A DNA stretch of 64,000 bases from Dasypus novemcinctus (taxonomy: Eukaryota > Chordata > Mammalia > Cingulata > Dasypodidae). The notes under the pieces are model-generated. The model ran no database searches and was not told the origin of the DNA. It saw only the letters and a program-made list of their open reading frames with translations. Both the position numbers and the translations under genes were made by a program. Location of the stretch: assembly GCF_030445035.2 (NCBI RefSeq), contig NC_080677.1, forward strand, positions 157,853,169 through 157,917,168. The letters are read 5' to 3'. Below, piece after piece: positions 22,641 to 35,110 of the stretch. Position 1 is the first letter of the stretch, and every line of letters starts with the position of its first letter.

Positions 22641-22949
22641 GCCATAGTTATTTGTCATGAGGACACTGCCATTCCTTTTTCTAAAGAAGTGATAATCATT
22701 TTGTGCAATATAGCAAACCATCCGTCCTTTGTTTCTATACTTCAATGAGTATTAAATACTAGATTTTTAAATTGTATGGCTAGATAAAATTGCCAAGAGC
22801 CCAAATTATTGTTTAAAAGTTATGACTCTCTTTCTCCTTTGCCTGTCTCTTTCTCTCTCTCGTATGTGTGTGTGTGAGTGTCTGTAGAGAGAGAAAAAGG
22901 GTTTTTCTGCATTTAAACTTTCTCCTCTTTCCTCAGAAGGTCAAGATAA
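22641..22949. other. Spacer between opposed ERV-L remnants with a simple repeat
   Basis: AT-rich. A (TCTC)n/(TG)n simple repeat lies at about 22,830-22,885. No coding sequence. Confidence 0.5.
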
Positions 22950-23610
22950 GTAGCATTCTACAGTAACTCATCCAAAAGAAGCAGTGCTTTCACCAGGAGA
23001 CACAACAATTCCACTGAACTGGAAGTAAAGACTGCCACCTGGCCACTTTGGGCTCTTTGAATCAACAGGCAAAAAAGGGAAATACTGCACTGACTGGGGT
23101 GATTGATCCTAATTATAAAGGGGAAATAGAACTGCAACTATGCAGTGGACGTGAGGAAGAGTTTGCCTGGAATACAGGAGATTCCCTAGGGCCTCTCTTG
23201 GTTCTACCATGCCCTGTGATTCCCGTCAATGGAAACTGCACAACCCAATCCAGGCAGGACAAACAATGGCCCAGAATCTTCAGGAATGAAGGTCTGGGTC
23301 ACCCCACCAGGCAAAGAACTGTAGCCAGCTGAGGTGACTGCTGAGGGTACAGGGAATGGGTAATGAAGAAGGTACTAATAAATACAAACTTTGACCATGT
23401 GACCAGTTAAAAAAACAAGGACGGTAATGGTCATGAATATTTCTTCCTTGTTTTGTTATGAGTATGTTTGAATATGTACATAAAATGAATACGTTTGGTT
23501 TTTTCCCAATCCTTTCTCCTTATCATATGACATGAGTTGTATTAGTTTCATGTAATAATATTTAAGGATGCCAAGTTTAAGAGTGAATATTACCCAAGGA
23601 TTTGAAATCT
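22950..23610 (+). mobile_element. ERV-L pol end (dUTPase remnant) and 3' internal region, plus strand
   Basis: The open stretch 23,048-23,332 shows GVIDPNYKGEIELQL, EFAWNTGDSLGPLLVLPCP and PVNGN, the C-terminal dUTPase of ERV-L-type pol. The frame is broken by several stops after 23,330. Downstream (23,410-23,610) is the AT-rich non-coding 3' internal region. No LTR is visible after it, because the L1 at 23,615 begins there. It faces opposite to the ERV-L remnant at 21,110-22,640. Confidence 0.7.
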
Positions 23611-23614
23611 CTTC

Positions 23615-26600
23615 TTTTTTTTAACTTTATTTGGTACATTTAATAATTGAAAATATAAACAATTAAAAAAAAAAGAAAAAATAGTTGAATAAAAACATAC
23701 ATTTCTCAACTAAATGTACAGGATACAATTACAATTTTTTTTTAATCATTCAATATGTTACACAATATATTTGGTTCATAGTAATGCAATCATACAGTAT
23801 TTGTCCTTTTGTGTCCGGCTTGCTTTGCTCAACGTAATGTCCTGCAGGTTCATCCATGTTGTCATATGCTTACGACTTCATTTCTTCTTATAGAAGATAT
23901 GCATAATATTTCATCATGTGAAGACACCACAATTTGTTTATCCATTCATCAGTGATGGACACCTGGATTGTTTCCAACTTTTGGCAATCACGAATAATGA
24001 TGCTATGAACATTGGTGTGCAGATGTCTGTTCGTGTCACTGCTCTCAGTTCTTCTGGGAATATACCCTGTAGTAGTTTTGCAGGGTCACGTGGCAAGTCT
24101 ATATTCAACTTCTTCAGGAACTGTCCAACAGTGGCTGTAGCATTCTGCATTCCCAACAACAGTGAATAACTGTTTTCTATCTCTCCACATCCTCTCCAAC
24201 ACTTGTAGTTCTCTGCTTTTTTAATAGTGGCCATTCTGATAGGTGTGAAATAATATCTCATTTTAGTTTTGATTTGCATTTCTCTAATCATTAGTGATGC
24301 TGAGCATTTTTTCATCTGTTTTCTTGCCATTTGAATTTCTTCTTTGGACAAATATCTATCCAAGTCTTTTGCCCATTTTTAAAAATTGGATAGTTTGTCT
24401 TTTTATTGTTGAGTTGTAACATCTCTTTATATATCCTGGATATTAAACCCTTATTGAACAAATATTTTCTCCTATAGAAATGGCTGAATTTCCATCCTTT
24501 TGACAAAGTCCTGAGAGGTGCAAAAGTATTTAATTTTGAGGAGGTCTCATTTATCTATTTTTTGTTGTTGTTACACGTGCTTTGGATATAAGGTCCAAGA
24601 AACCACCACCAACCACAAGGTCTTTAAGATGTTTCCTTACATTTTCTTCTACTAATTTTATGGTTTTGGCTTTTATATTTAGGTCTTTGATCCATTTTGA
24701 GTTGATTCTTATATAGGGAGTGAGATAGGGGTCCTCTCTAATTCTTTTGGTTATATATATCCAATTCTCCCAGCACCATTTGTTGAAGAGACTGTTTTGT
24801 CCCATTAACATGGACTTAGTAGGTTTGTCAAAATCCAACTGACCATACGTTGAGGGCATATTTTTGGATTCTCATTTCTATTCCATTGATCAATGTGTCT
24901 ATCTTTATGCCAGTACCATACTGTTTTGACCACTTCAGCTTATTATGTTTCAAGACCAGGCAGTGAAATTCCTCACACATCACTCTCCTTTTTTAGAATG
25001 CCTTTGGCTATTCAGGTGCACTTTCTTTTCCAAATGAATTTGGTATTTGCCTTTTCTAATTCTGGAAAGTAGGATGTTGGAATTTTGATTGGTATTGCAT
25101 TGAATTCTATAAATCAGTTTGGGTAAGATTGACATCTTCACGATATTTATTCTTCCAATCCATGAACATGGAATGTCTTTCCACTTGTTTCGGTCTTTTT
25201 AAAATTTCTTTTACCATTGTTTTGTAGTTTTCTGTATACAGGTCCTGTACTTCTTTGGTTAAATTTATTCCTAACTATCTGAGTCTTTTTGTTGCTATTG
25301 TAAATGGAATTTCTCCCCAGATTTCCTCCTCAGATTGTTCAGTACTAGTGTACAAAAACATTACTGATTTTTGCAGTTGATCTTGTATCTTGTCACTTTG
25401 TTGAATTCATTTTTTAGCTCAGTTAGCTTTGTCGTGGATACTTCAGAATTTTCTAAGTACAGGGTCATGTCATCCACATTGAGAGTCTTCCTTCCTCTTT
25501 TCCTATTTGGATGCCTTTAATTTTTTTTTTTTTCCTTGTCATATTGCCCTCACTCGAACTTCTAGTATAATGTTGAATAACAATGTTGAGAGTGGGCACC
25601 TTGTCTTGTTCCAGATCTTACAGGGAAAGCTTTCAACCTTTCCCCATTGAATTTGATGTTGGCTGTGGCTTTTTGAGCAATTTCCCTTCTATTCCTATCT
25701 TTTGAAGTGTTTTTATCAAAAAAAAAAGATGCTGGGTTTTGTCAAATGCCTTCTCTGCATTGATTGAGAAGATCATGTGATTTTTTTCCTTCGATTTGTT
25801 AATCTGGTAATTCCATTGATTGATTTTCTTATGTTGAACCAGACTTACATATCAGGAATAAATCCTACTTGGTCATGATGTGTAAGTCTCTTAATATGCT
25901 GTTGGATTCTATCTGCAAGTATTTTGTTGAGAATATTTGCATCTATGTTCATTAGAGAGATTGGTCTATATCTTTCTTTTCTTGCAATATCTTCATCTGG
26001 CTTTGGTATTAGGGTGATATTGGCTTCATAAAATGTGTTGGGTAATTTTCCCTACTCTTCAATTTTTTGGAAGAGTTTAAATCAAAACTAATTCTTTTTG
26101 TGGTAGAATTCACCTGTAAAGCCATCTGGTCCTGGACATTTTTCTGCTGGGAGATTTTTGTTGACTGATTAAATTTCTTTAAATGTGATTGGTTTGTTAA
26201 GTTCTTGTATGACCAGTCTAGGTTGTTTGTGCATTTCTGGGAATTTGTCCATTTCATCTATGTTGTCTCGTTTGTTGGCATACAGTTTCTCATAATATCC
26301 TCTTATGATTCTTTTTATTTCTCTGGGGTTAGTCATAACTTTCACCCTTTTCTTTCTGTATTTATTTGCACCTTCTCTCTTTTTTTCTTTGTTAGTCTAG
26401 TTAGGATTTTGTTGATTTTATCAATCTTCTCCAAGAACCAGCTTTTGGTTCTCTATTTTTTTTTTCCTCAATTTCATTTATTTCTGCTCTAATCTTTATT
26501 ATTTCTTTCCTTCTGCTTGCTTTTGGGATTGGTTTGCTGTTCGTTTTCTAGTTTCTCTAGTTGTTCAGTTAAATCTTTGAATTAACTTTGAGTTTAGCTC

Positions 26601-29600
26601 TTTCTTCTTTTTTAATGTAGGCATTTAGAGCTATAAATTTCCCTCTCAAGACTGCTTTCACTGTTTCACATAAGTTTTTATAAGATGTGTTCTTGTTTCC
26701 ATTTGTTGCAATATATTTACTGATTTCACTTGTAATTTCTTCTTTGACCCACTGATTATTTAGGAATGTGTTGTTCAGCCTCCACACATTTGCGAATTTA
26801 CTTTTTTCCAGTCTATTATTGATTTCCAGTTTCCTTCCATTATGATATAAAAAGGTGCTTTGTATAATTTCAGTCTTTTTATATTTATTGAGAGCTGCAT
26901 TGTGCCCTAACATGTGGTCTCTCCTGGAGAAAGATCCATGGGCACTTGAGAAGAATGTGTAACCCACTGAGTTTGGATGCAGCATTCTGTATATGTCTGT
27001 TAGGTATAACTCATTTATCATATTGTTCAAGTTCTCTGTTTCCTTGTTGATCTTCTGTCTAGTTGTTCTATCTAATGAAGTGAGTGGAGTGTCGAAGTCT
27101 CCAACAATTATTGTAGAGATGCCTATTTCTCTGTTCAGTTTTGCCAGAGTTTGTCTCATGTATTTTGAGGGACCCTGGTTAGGTACATAGTTATTTATAA
27201 TTGTTATATGTTCCTGGTGGATTGTCCTTTTATTAATATATAATGGCCTTCTGTAGCTCTTATAAGCTTTTTGCATTTAAAGTCTGTTTTGTCTGACATT
27301 AGCATAGCTACCCTTGCTCTTTTTTGGTTACTATTTGTGTAGAGTATCTTTTTCCATCCTTTCACTTTCAGTTGGTTTGTATCCCTGAGTCTAAGGTGAG
27401 TTTCTTGCAAGCAACATATGGATGGCTCATGTTTTTTTTACTCATTTTGTCAGCCTGTATCTTTTGATTGGGTAATTTAATCCATTCACATTCAATGATA
27501 TTACTGTAAATGCATTATTTACTTCCAGCATTTTATTTTTTGGTTTTCAAATGTCATATCATATTTTTTTCTGTCTTTTTACTCTTTTGGTTATCCTTGC
27601 TGCTATTCTTTCTTCTATACTCTCCTCCAGGCCTTTCTCTTCTTTCTTTTTGTTTCAGTTTTAAGATTTTCTTTAATATTTCCTGCAAAGGTGGATTCTT
27701 TTTTTGCAAACTCTCTTAGTTTCTGCTTGTGAATTTTTTATAGTCATCTTCATATTGGAAGGACAATTTTGCTGGATAAAGAATTCTTGGCAGGCAATTT
27801 TTCTTTCAGTATCCTAATTGTATTACTGTCCTCTGGCCTCAACAGTTTCTGAAGAGAAACTAGTCTTACTAGGCATCCCTTGAATGTGATGGTTTGCTTC
27901 TCCCTTGATGCTCTGAGAATTTTCTCTTTACCTTGAAATAAAGATAAAGATAAAGATAAGTATTTGATATTCTGAGTAGTATGTGTCTTGGAATAGGTCT
28001 ATTTGGATTTATTTTGATTGGAGTATGGTGCACTTCCTGGACATATAAATTCATTTCTTTCATGAGAGTTGGGAAATTTTCATCTATTATTTCTTCAAAT
28101 ACTCTTTCTGCCCCTTTTGCCTTCTCTGCTCCTTCTGGAACTCCCATGACATGTATGTGTTAGGTTTCACATTGTAATTCAACTGTCTGAGCCCCTGCTC
28201 ATTTTTTTTCCATTCTTTTCTCTCTCTGTTCTTTTCTCTCAATTCATCTGTTCCTTCTTCTGCACCACTTCTTCTTTCTTCTATCATTTTGAGCCTGCTG
28301 TGTATGCCTTTAATGTGTTTTTTTATCTCACCTATTGTGTCTTTCATTACCATGAGCTCTGTTACTTTTCTGTTCAGGATCTCAAATTTTTCTTTGCACT
28401 CGTTTAATGTCTACTTGATGTCACTTATCTCTTCAGCCATATTGTCTTTCAACTCATTAATTTGATTTTGGAAATTTGTGCACATCTTGTTAATTCTCTC
28501 AAATCCTGCATCTCTTCTGGGCTTTGATATATTCCTTTTCTTGGGCCATGTCTTGTCTTTTCTTGTATGGCTCATAATTTTTTGCTGATGTCTAGGCATC
28601 TGATTAGGATGTAGTTTACTCAGATGCTCAATTTCTTTCTCATTTGTAGGGATTTAGTGGCAGGAGGCTGTGCGTTTATACTGCTCTTTGAGTCTAGGCT
28701 TGACCTGGATTGTTAGGATTGTCCCGGCTAATTGATCAAAACTGGGCTCTAGACCCAGTAATTGGTTGTAGACCCATTTCCTAGGGTCTTGGGGAGGGAG
28801 GCTTTAAAGGTTAGAAAAATCCTTTCTTATTTATTTTTAATTTTCTCATGTACACTTCCTTGGTCTGCCAGAAAATAGTGCTCTTTAATCGTTCTCATTT
28901 CAGTGCTTGTTCGGAGTGTATTTGTTGCAACCCAGACCAGATCAGTGTGATAGAGCTTCCTGCTTGGAGGCTAAAAACCTTGTAATTCAAACTTGCTCTG
29001 ACAGTTCTCCTGCCTTCTCTGGCAGCCCCCTCTCTTCTCCTGAGTAGGAAATATTTCCATTCCTCTCTGAGTCTTCAACAACCAGTCCAAGTTAGTAGAG
29101 AACCAGATTGGGAGGGTTGCATATCTTCAGGCCGTTTCCAGCTCCCAAGGCAAGCGGTGTGGCCACAGCCAGCCTAGAGGTTCTCCTGGGACACAGCAGA
29201 CCAAATTTGTGAATCAAAAGCAGAGTTAGCCTTAGGTTGTGTGTCTCTCTCTCTCCTTTCCTGGGGTGGTGGATCCCTAGAGCTCCCTTTTCTGTAGCTG
29301 CAGGCCCAGAGGCTGAGAATTCTAAAGTGGCTTTAGTGTGGGGGATGGTGCTGGTGGCAGCAGTTGTTGGTTTCAACTCACAGTTCTGTCGTCATGATTC
29401 CCCTCCTTGTCCCTCTCTCCTATGGGTGGTGTCCATCCTTCACCTGGTGTCCTAAACATTAGAAGGTTTTTTTCCAGGCTGTTTCAGCGTGTCCTCTAGC
29501 TATTTTTCTTGCATTCTCTTCTAGGAAGAGAGTTGCTGTGTTTCCAGTTGTACGCAGGACAGTTGGGTATTTTTAGGCAAAAAATATGTCAGTTATTGCT
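23615..29600 (-). mobile_element. Near-full-length L1 LINE, uninterrupted
   Basis: This minus-strand L1 is about 6 kb. The 3'UTR spans about 23,615-24,130. ORF2 is degenerate from about 27,500 down to 24,130; the endonuclease part (26,569-27,276) has VGDFDTP and DHMLGHN, followed by WVKEEITSEISKYIATN. ORF1 remnants lie at about 27,720-28,600, with the RNA-binding-domain region near 27,870-28,150 and a coiled coil at 28,087-28,353. The 5'UTR extends to about 29,600. Frameshifts and stops break both ORFs. A short (GATAAA)n expansion sits in ORF1 at about 27,935-27,960. It is related to but diverged from the L1 at 9,270-17,850. Confidence 0.87.
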
Positions 29601-29644
29601 TTTTATTTAGAGATTAGGTATGGTTTAAGGTGATGTGTATGGCT

Positions 29645-30100
29645 GCCAAGTTGACAAGGGGTGGACTGTGATAGTTTAGTTCATGTGTCACTCCGCCAGG
29701 TAATGGTGTCCAGTTGTTTGTTCAAGCAAGCACTGGCCTGATTATTACTGCAAGGCTATTTCATGAACTTAAATCATTAGTAAGTTAATTCCATCTATGA
29801 CTGATGACATCTACAATCAACTGAGAAGATTGCCTGCAGCAAATAGAGAAGTCTCATCCAATTAGCTAAAGGCCTCAAAGGAAAAACTGATTATTTCAGC
29901 AGGCAGAATGGAGAATTCCCATCTGTACTTCAGCTAATCAGCTTCTCCTGGGGAGTTCATTAACAACTTTCATCAGAGTTCCCAGCTTCCAGCCTGTCCT
30001 ATGGAATTCCCACACTCATGTGAGCCAATTCGTATAAATCTTCTGATATTTACATGATATATGTATATATCTGTTTCCTTCAGGACACTTTAACGCAACA
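29645..30100 (+). mobile_element. MaLR-like LTR remnant
   Basis: GTGATAGTTTAGTTCATGTG near the start and TGTGAGCCAATTCGTATAAA near the end follow the order of a widespread mammalian LTR-type repeat. It is related to the repeat at 61,775-62,262. Diverged; boundaries approximate. Confidence 0.45.
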
Positions 30101-30104
30101 CTAA

Positions 30105-30995
30105 AAGTTCTGACTTGATCTCCTTTCCCAAGAACTCAGTCCTTGTCATCCACACTGGCTTCCTTGCTCTTCATCTCCCTCTGCCTCAGGGCCTTTGCAC
30201 TTGGTGCTTGCTCTCCTTGTTTTGCTCATTTATGAGACATCTGCTTATTGTCATTTCCTTCGGGTATTTGCTCAAATGTCACTGGGTCAGTGAGAAGTTC
30301 CATGTATCCTATTTAAAGTTGGCTGTTGGGAAGCGGATGTGGCTCAACTGATAGAGTGTCCATCTACCATATGGAGGGTCCAGGGTTCAATACCCAGGGC
30401 CTCCTGACCCATGTGATGAGCTGGCCCACATGCAGTGCTGCTGTGTGCAGGGAGTGCCATGCCATGCAGAGGTGCCCCCGTGTTGGGGTGCCCCATGCAC
30501 AAGGAGCACGCCCCGCAAGGAGAGCCGCCTGGCATGAAAAAAGCGCAGCCTGTTCACAAGGGGCACCACTCACATGGAGAGCTGACATGGCAAGATGATG
30601 CAACAAAAAAGAGATGCAGTTTCCCAGTGCCACTGGATAATGCAAGCGGACACAGAAGAACACACAGTGAATGAACACAGAGAGCAGACAATGGGGGGAA
30701 GGGGAGAGAAATAAATAAAATAAATCTTTAAAAATAAATAAATAAAACAAAGTTGCCTGTCCTCCATGCCACTCACATTCTTCAGTCTCTTTCTCTGCTT
30801 TGTATTTTTCCATAGAACATACCACCAGCTAATGTTCTACAGCATATATTTTAATTACACACACACAGATGTTTTAATTTATCTCTTTTCTTGTCTAGAA
30901 TGCTCCATGATGGCAAGGATTTTTGTTGTTGTTCATTGCTTTTTAACCCCAGGGCCTAGACAGTGCCTTGCTTATAATGGGTGTTCAATAAATGT
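30105..30995 (+). mobile_element. L2 LINE 3' end, split by a SINE
   Basis: L2-type sequence (TCTGCCTCAGGGCCTTTGC, ATTTGCTCAAATGTCACTG) is interrupted by a SINE at 30,327-30,748. It continues to the typical end (CCCAGGGCCTAGACAGTGCC, GTTCAATAAATGTTTGTGG) at about 30,995. Confidence 0.7.
30327..30748 (+). mobile_element. DAS-type SINE inserted in L2
   Basis: Head GGGAAGCGGATGTGGCTC, a variant between the GGACTTGGCCC form and the short monomer. The TSD is AAAGTTGGCTGT at 30,315-30,326 and AAAGTTGCCTGT at 30,749-30,760. Confidence 0.9.
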
Positions 30996-31424
30996 TTGTG
31001 GAAGATACATGAACTAAGTAAAGAAAGAATATTTACCGGTACATGCCCTAGTTGAGAAAATTTTTTCAGGAGATAATGTGAGCTAAATAGAAACTAAAGC
31101 AGAACACATATCTCAATATAGAGGAAAGCAGAGGATAAGCAGCATGGTGAGTTAGGAAACTAATAAAAGTATAATTAAATTGAAGTGGAAGGGACTTCCT
31201 CTGACAAAAAATGGAATAATAGGAATAGGGTTTACCTTCTTGCCTTGAAACGACAACAATAAAAAGACACAAAACATGCAACAACAGTTTTCAAGACATC
31301 GGACATCAGGCACCAAAGGATGCTAATCCCTGAGAGATGGGGACTGAATGATAGCTCCTGCTTTGAGAGTGCTTCCAACCTGCGACATCTGGAGAAAGAA
31401 CTGAGGCAGCATCAGAAAACTGAG
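30996..31424. other. Intergenic, unassigned
   Basis: A purine-rich plus strand, possibly an L1 5'UTR fragment near 31,170-31,420. The minus-strand frame 31,066-31,284 has no recognisable domain. Confidence 0.3.
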
Positions 31425-31562
31425 GTTGCATCATCTTGCTGCGCCAGTAGGGCCAGCTCACTGTGTGGGCCAGCTTGCCTTCACCAGGAGGCCCCGGAAA
31501 TCAAACCCTGGACCTCCCATATGGTAGACAGGAGCCCAATTGCTGGATCCACGTCTGCTTCC
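31425..31562 (-). mobile_element. SINE head fragment
   Basis: Minus strand. The tRNA-like head with its B box (plus strand GGAAATCAAACCCTGGACC) and GGAAGCAGACGTGGATCC are visible at the right end; the tail is missing. Confidence 0.7.
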
Positions 31563-32022
31563 CTATCCCCACTTTTCTTCAACACCATTCTCGCAGGAGG
31601 AAGAAACAAAACTGTCACTTTTTATAGATGATACATCTCTGCATGTAGAAAATCCAAAAGATTCTACAGAAAAAATATAAGAATAAGATAAATCATGTAA
31701 TTAACAAGAGTTAAGCAAGATAGCTGTACAAAATATCAATTTTATTTATTTATATAAACTAGTAACAATTAGGAAATGAAATTTGTAAAAAAGGTAATAA
31801 GTTTGAAACTATCAAATAATTGGGAATCTGAAAAGATATTCAAGACTTCTATTGGAAACTTTTAAAACTGTAAACAAGACAGACCATTTAAATACTAAAA
31901 GTTTGGAAAATTTAATATTACAAAGATATCATTTCTCCCCGCATTACTTATATATTCAATTCAATTCCAATCAAAACCTTTGGTTTTGTAGAGTTTGGAA
32001 AATTGATTATAAAAAGTATGTG
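31563..32022 (+). mobile_element. L1 ORF2 fragment
   Basis: This short plus-strand L1 ORF2 piece comes from the region after the reverse-transcriptase core. The segments GATGATACATCTCTGCATG and TTCAATTCAATTCCAATC match the equivalent L1 positions. It is heavily decayed. A SINE fragment lies to the left and a dimeric SINE to the right. Confidence 0.7.
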
Positions 32023-32032
32023 GATGGGAGCA

Positions 32033-32365
32033 GATGTAGTTCAAGGGATTGGGCTCTCATCTACCATATAGGAGGTCCAGGGTTCAATTCCCAGGGCCTC
32101 CTGGTGAAGGCAAGCTGGTGCAGAAAAATGACATAAAAAATGAGACATAAAGAGGCAATAAGAGATGTAGCAGACCAGGCAGCTGAGGTGGCACAAGAAA
32201 ATGATCACCTCTCTCCCACTTCAGAAGGTCCCAGGATTGGATCCCGGTGCTGTCTAAAGAGAAGACAAGCAGACATAGAAGAACGCACAGTGAATGGACA
32301 CAGAGAGCAGACAATGTGTGTGTGTGTGGGGGGGGATAAATATTTTTAAAAATATATGTATTTTT
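32033..32365 (+). mobile_element. Dimeric DAS-type SINE
   Basis: The first tRNA-like unit (GGAGCAGATGTAGTTCAAG, then GGGTTCAATTCCCAGGG) is followed by a second block (TAGCAGACCAGGCAGCTGAG, then ATTGGATCCCGGTGCTG) and the common tail. The TSD is AAAGTATGTG at 32,023-32,032 and AAAGTATATG at 32,366-32,375. Confidence 0.82.
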
Positions 32366-32375
32366 AAAGTATATG

Positions 32376-33419
32376 AAGCCCTTTCCCCCTTTCTTCTTTT
32401 CCCTTCCTGAACACGGGGGTAGCAGGGAGCCACGGTGGTGCCGAGTGAGGTGCTGGAGGCTTTGTGGGATAAGAAGGCATAAGTGTGGGAGGGCCCCCCT
32501 GCACACAGTGCTGAAGCGCAAGTGGGAGCGCCCCTGAAAAGGGGACAGCACAGAATGAGGCATCCAATACTGAGCAGGGTGAGGATGCACCACACAGCGG
32601 CAGGGGACAGCTGCAGCAGGTCAGGCATCTGTGGAAGAGGGCAGCCTGGCATGGGTCTGGTACAGGATAGGGTGAGAGGGACAGCCATGGAGGTAGTCCA
32701 GTGCAGGGTGTTGGTGCCCTATTGGGTTTGAGGAGGGCAATCTGCATGGAGACAGGGCAATGAGTGATTAGTCACATGCAAGGGGATTGGACAAATAAGT
32801 AAAATTATCTCAAGGATGATAGGAGGCAGGTTATTGTCAAAAATGGGAGTTCTAAACACAGATAGGAAAAAACTAGATGGACGGAATTTGAATTGGATAT
32901 ATTGGTAAGAACTCATGGGTTTCAGTATACTTAGATATAGATGGATTAAATGTATGCATGTGTCTATGTGTTTTTTTGTATATGCACATTTCCCTGCTGT
33001 TACCTGAGAGCCTATGAACAATGGTGACCCCAATAGTGACATACACACCTACCACACCTACCTCTGGTCTTAGTTCCTAAATATCATCCTCCCCCTAAAG
33101 GAAGCAGGCTTCTAAGGAAAATGGTTGGTTCCTGGGCTAGGGCAGAGAAAATACAAGATGAGCATGGAACATCCTACTGTGCCAAAAAGTAAGGACGTGC
33201 TCAAAGAAAGATGGGGACATGCCCAAAACACAGAGTCAAAATAAAATGGCTACCACTGGCAAAAGGCAATTTGAGCAGCAAAACAATTAAGTTTTCCTTC
33301 TTCCTACTTGTTTGTTGCTTTTTTGTTGTTGTTTTATTCATTGTATCAATGTAGCAGGAATTCTGGAATAAGAAAATCACCATTGGGCACCCCTCAATAA
33401 TAACTGATTCAGGCAAGAA
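32376..33419. other. GC-rich unassigned stretch, then AT-rich spacer
   Basis: 32,376-32,750 is GC-rich and purine-rich on the plus strand (GGGAGCGCCCC, GGCAGGGGACAGC), unlike its AT-rich neighbours, and matches no repeat I know. Overlapping minus-strand frames there look like composition artefacts. 32,760-33,420 shows nothing recognisable. Confidence 0.35.
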
Positions 33420-34295
33420 TCATCAAGGGATGCTAAATCTAGTGGGTAAAAGTTTGAATAGTAACCAGATATTGACAGAGCCTCAAACTATCACCACACA
33501 AGGTGTTCATTAAATAGAAAGGATAAATAGAAACTTTACAGAGGACAAATCTGGCATATACTCCTTACCCAAATGATCACAGCTAACACTGCCAGAAATG
33601 GAACCAAAAGATAGCATGTGTCCCCAGACAAGAAGCAGTGAGAACAAAGCGTCATTTCCTGCCAAAATGGCATTACCTGAATCTAATCACAAGGAACTAC
33701 CATGTGAACTCAAGTGAGATAGTCTGCATATTAGCTGACCTGCACTCTTCAAAAATGTAAAGGTCATGTAAATCAAAGAGGATGCGAGAACTCTCTCAGA
33801 TTAAAGTAGACTGAAGAAACAGGACAACTGAACTCAACGATGCCTCATCTTGGATATTCTTTGACCGTAAGGGACAGTACTGAAACAATTGGCAAAATCT
33901 AAGTCAGGTCTGTACATTAAATATTAATATCTAGCCCATTTTAATTCCCTAACTTTGATAATTATACTATGGCCATTGAAGATAATGTCGTTTTTAGGAA
34001 ATATACACTAACATATTTAGGAGTGAAGAGGCATCCTGTCTATAATTTACAATGGTTCAGAAAAAAATCTATATTTTTTATTTATATTTAACTAGAAAGA
34101 GAGGGGGACAAGGGGGAAAGAGGACAAAATAGTGAATGTAGTGAAATGTTAATGCCTACGAATGTAGTGAAACGTTAATGCCTGGGAATGGTATCCAGGG
34201 AGTCTTTGTAGTAGTAGTCTTGCAACTTTTCTAAGTCTGAAATTTTCAAAAAAGAAAACTTCTAAAGAAAAATACATTTTAAAAAAATGATAGTA
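33420..34295 (+). mobile_element. Old L1 3'UTR
   Basis: This is non-coding sequence of the ancient L1M-type 3'UTR. Recognisable pieces are CTCTTCAAAAATGTAAAGG, TTAGGAAATATACACT and GAAATTTTCAAAAAAGAAAA at the end. It repeats in order in the adjacent copy at 34,300-36,140, which is what makes the assignment convincing. Some flank (33,060-33,420) may also belong to it. Confidence 0.6.
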
Positions 34296-34479
34296 AGAAG
34301 TTATAACCTAGTGAATAAAATAAACCTGAATCCACACTGACATAATAAATAACTGAAAGTTTGATGAAGAACAGAGATACTTAGAGTCTCAAAATACCTC
34401 CCCACAAAATACTTAGCTAAAAAGTGAAAAAAGAAACATTTCAGAGGAGAAACCCATTGGATGCCACTGTTACAGTGAC

Positions 34480-34935
34480 TGTGGTAGATTGAATTGGAAA
34501 CCCCACTCTTGACATGTTCTTGGTCCTGGTCCATATTCTGGTGGGTGTGGGCCCATTGTAAAGAGGATTTTTTAAAGATGTTACTGCAGGTAAGGTGTGG
34601 ACCACCTGAATCAGGGTGGGCTTTAATTCCAACTACTAGAGTCCTTTATAAGCAGAAGGAAATTCAGATGTAGAGAAAGCCACATGAAGAAGCAAGAAGT
34701 CATTGGGAATGGAGAAGACATTGCCTTGTGCACTGCCTTGTGCACAGAAAAGCTAAGGACCAGGGACCACTGGCAGCCAGCACCAGAATGCCACAGGTTT
34801 TTGAGGGAGAAGCACTGCCTTGCTGATGCCTCAGTTTGGGACTTCTCCTAGCCTCAAAACTGGGAGCAAATACATTCCTGTTGTTTAGGCCAACCCATTG
34901 CATGGGATTTGTCTAGCAGCTAGGAAACTAAGACA
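34480..34935 (+). mobile_element. LTR-like element, second copy of the same family (456 bp)
   Basis: It runs from TGTGGTAGATTGAATTGG to TAGGAAACTAAGACA and is flanked by GTGAC and GTGAT, a 5-bp duplication with one mismatch. That fits a retroviral-type LTR. It shares the 3' half with 3,411-3,816; the 5' half here contains extra sequence (GTGTGGACCACCTGAATCAG). It is inserted in old L1 3'UTR. Confidence 0.6.
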
Positions 34936-35110
34936 GTGATCAACATTAACATCACCATTAATGGGGCAAGGGAAAATTGTGGGTCAAATAAGATGCAATA
35001 AGAAAATTGCAAGATCACTTCTGTGATAATCTTGCCAAAAATATATAATCTGAATCTAATCATAAGGAAACATCAGAAAAATCCACACTGAGGGACATTC
35101 TCATTACGGT

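Noticed and set aside
32084-32747. Overlapping Pro/Ser-rich minus-strand frames as a coding exon
   Set aside because: They come from base composition in a GC-rich stretch overlapping a SINE. No splice sites or recognisable domain were found.
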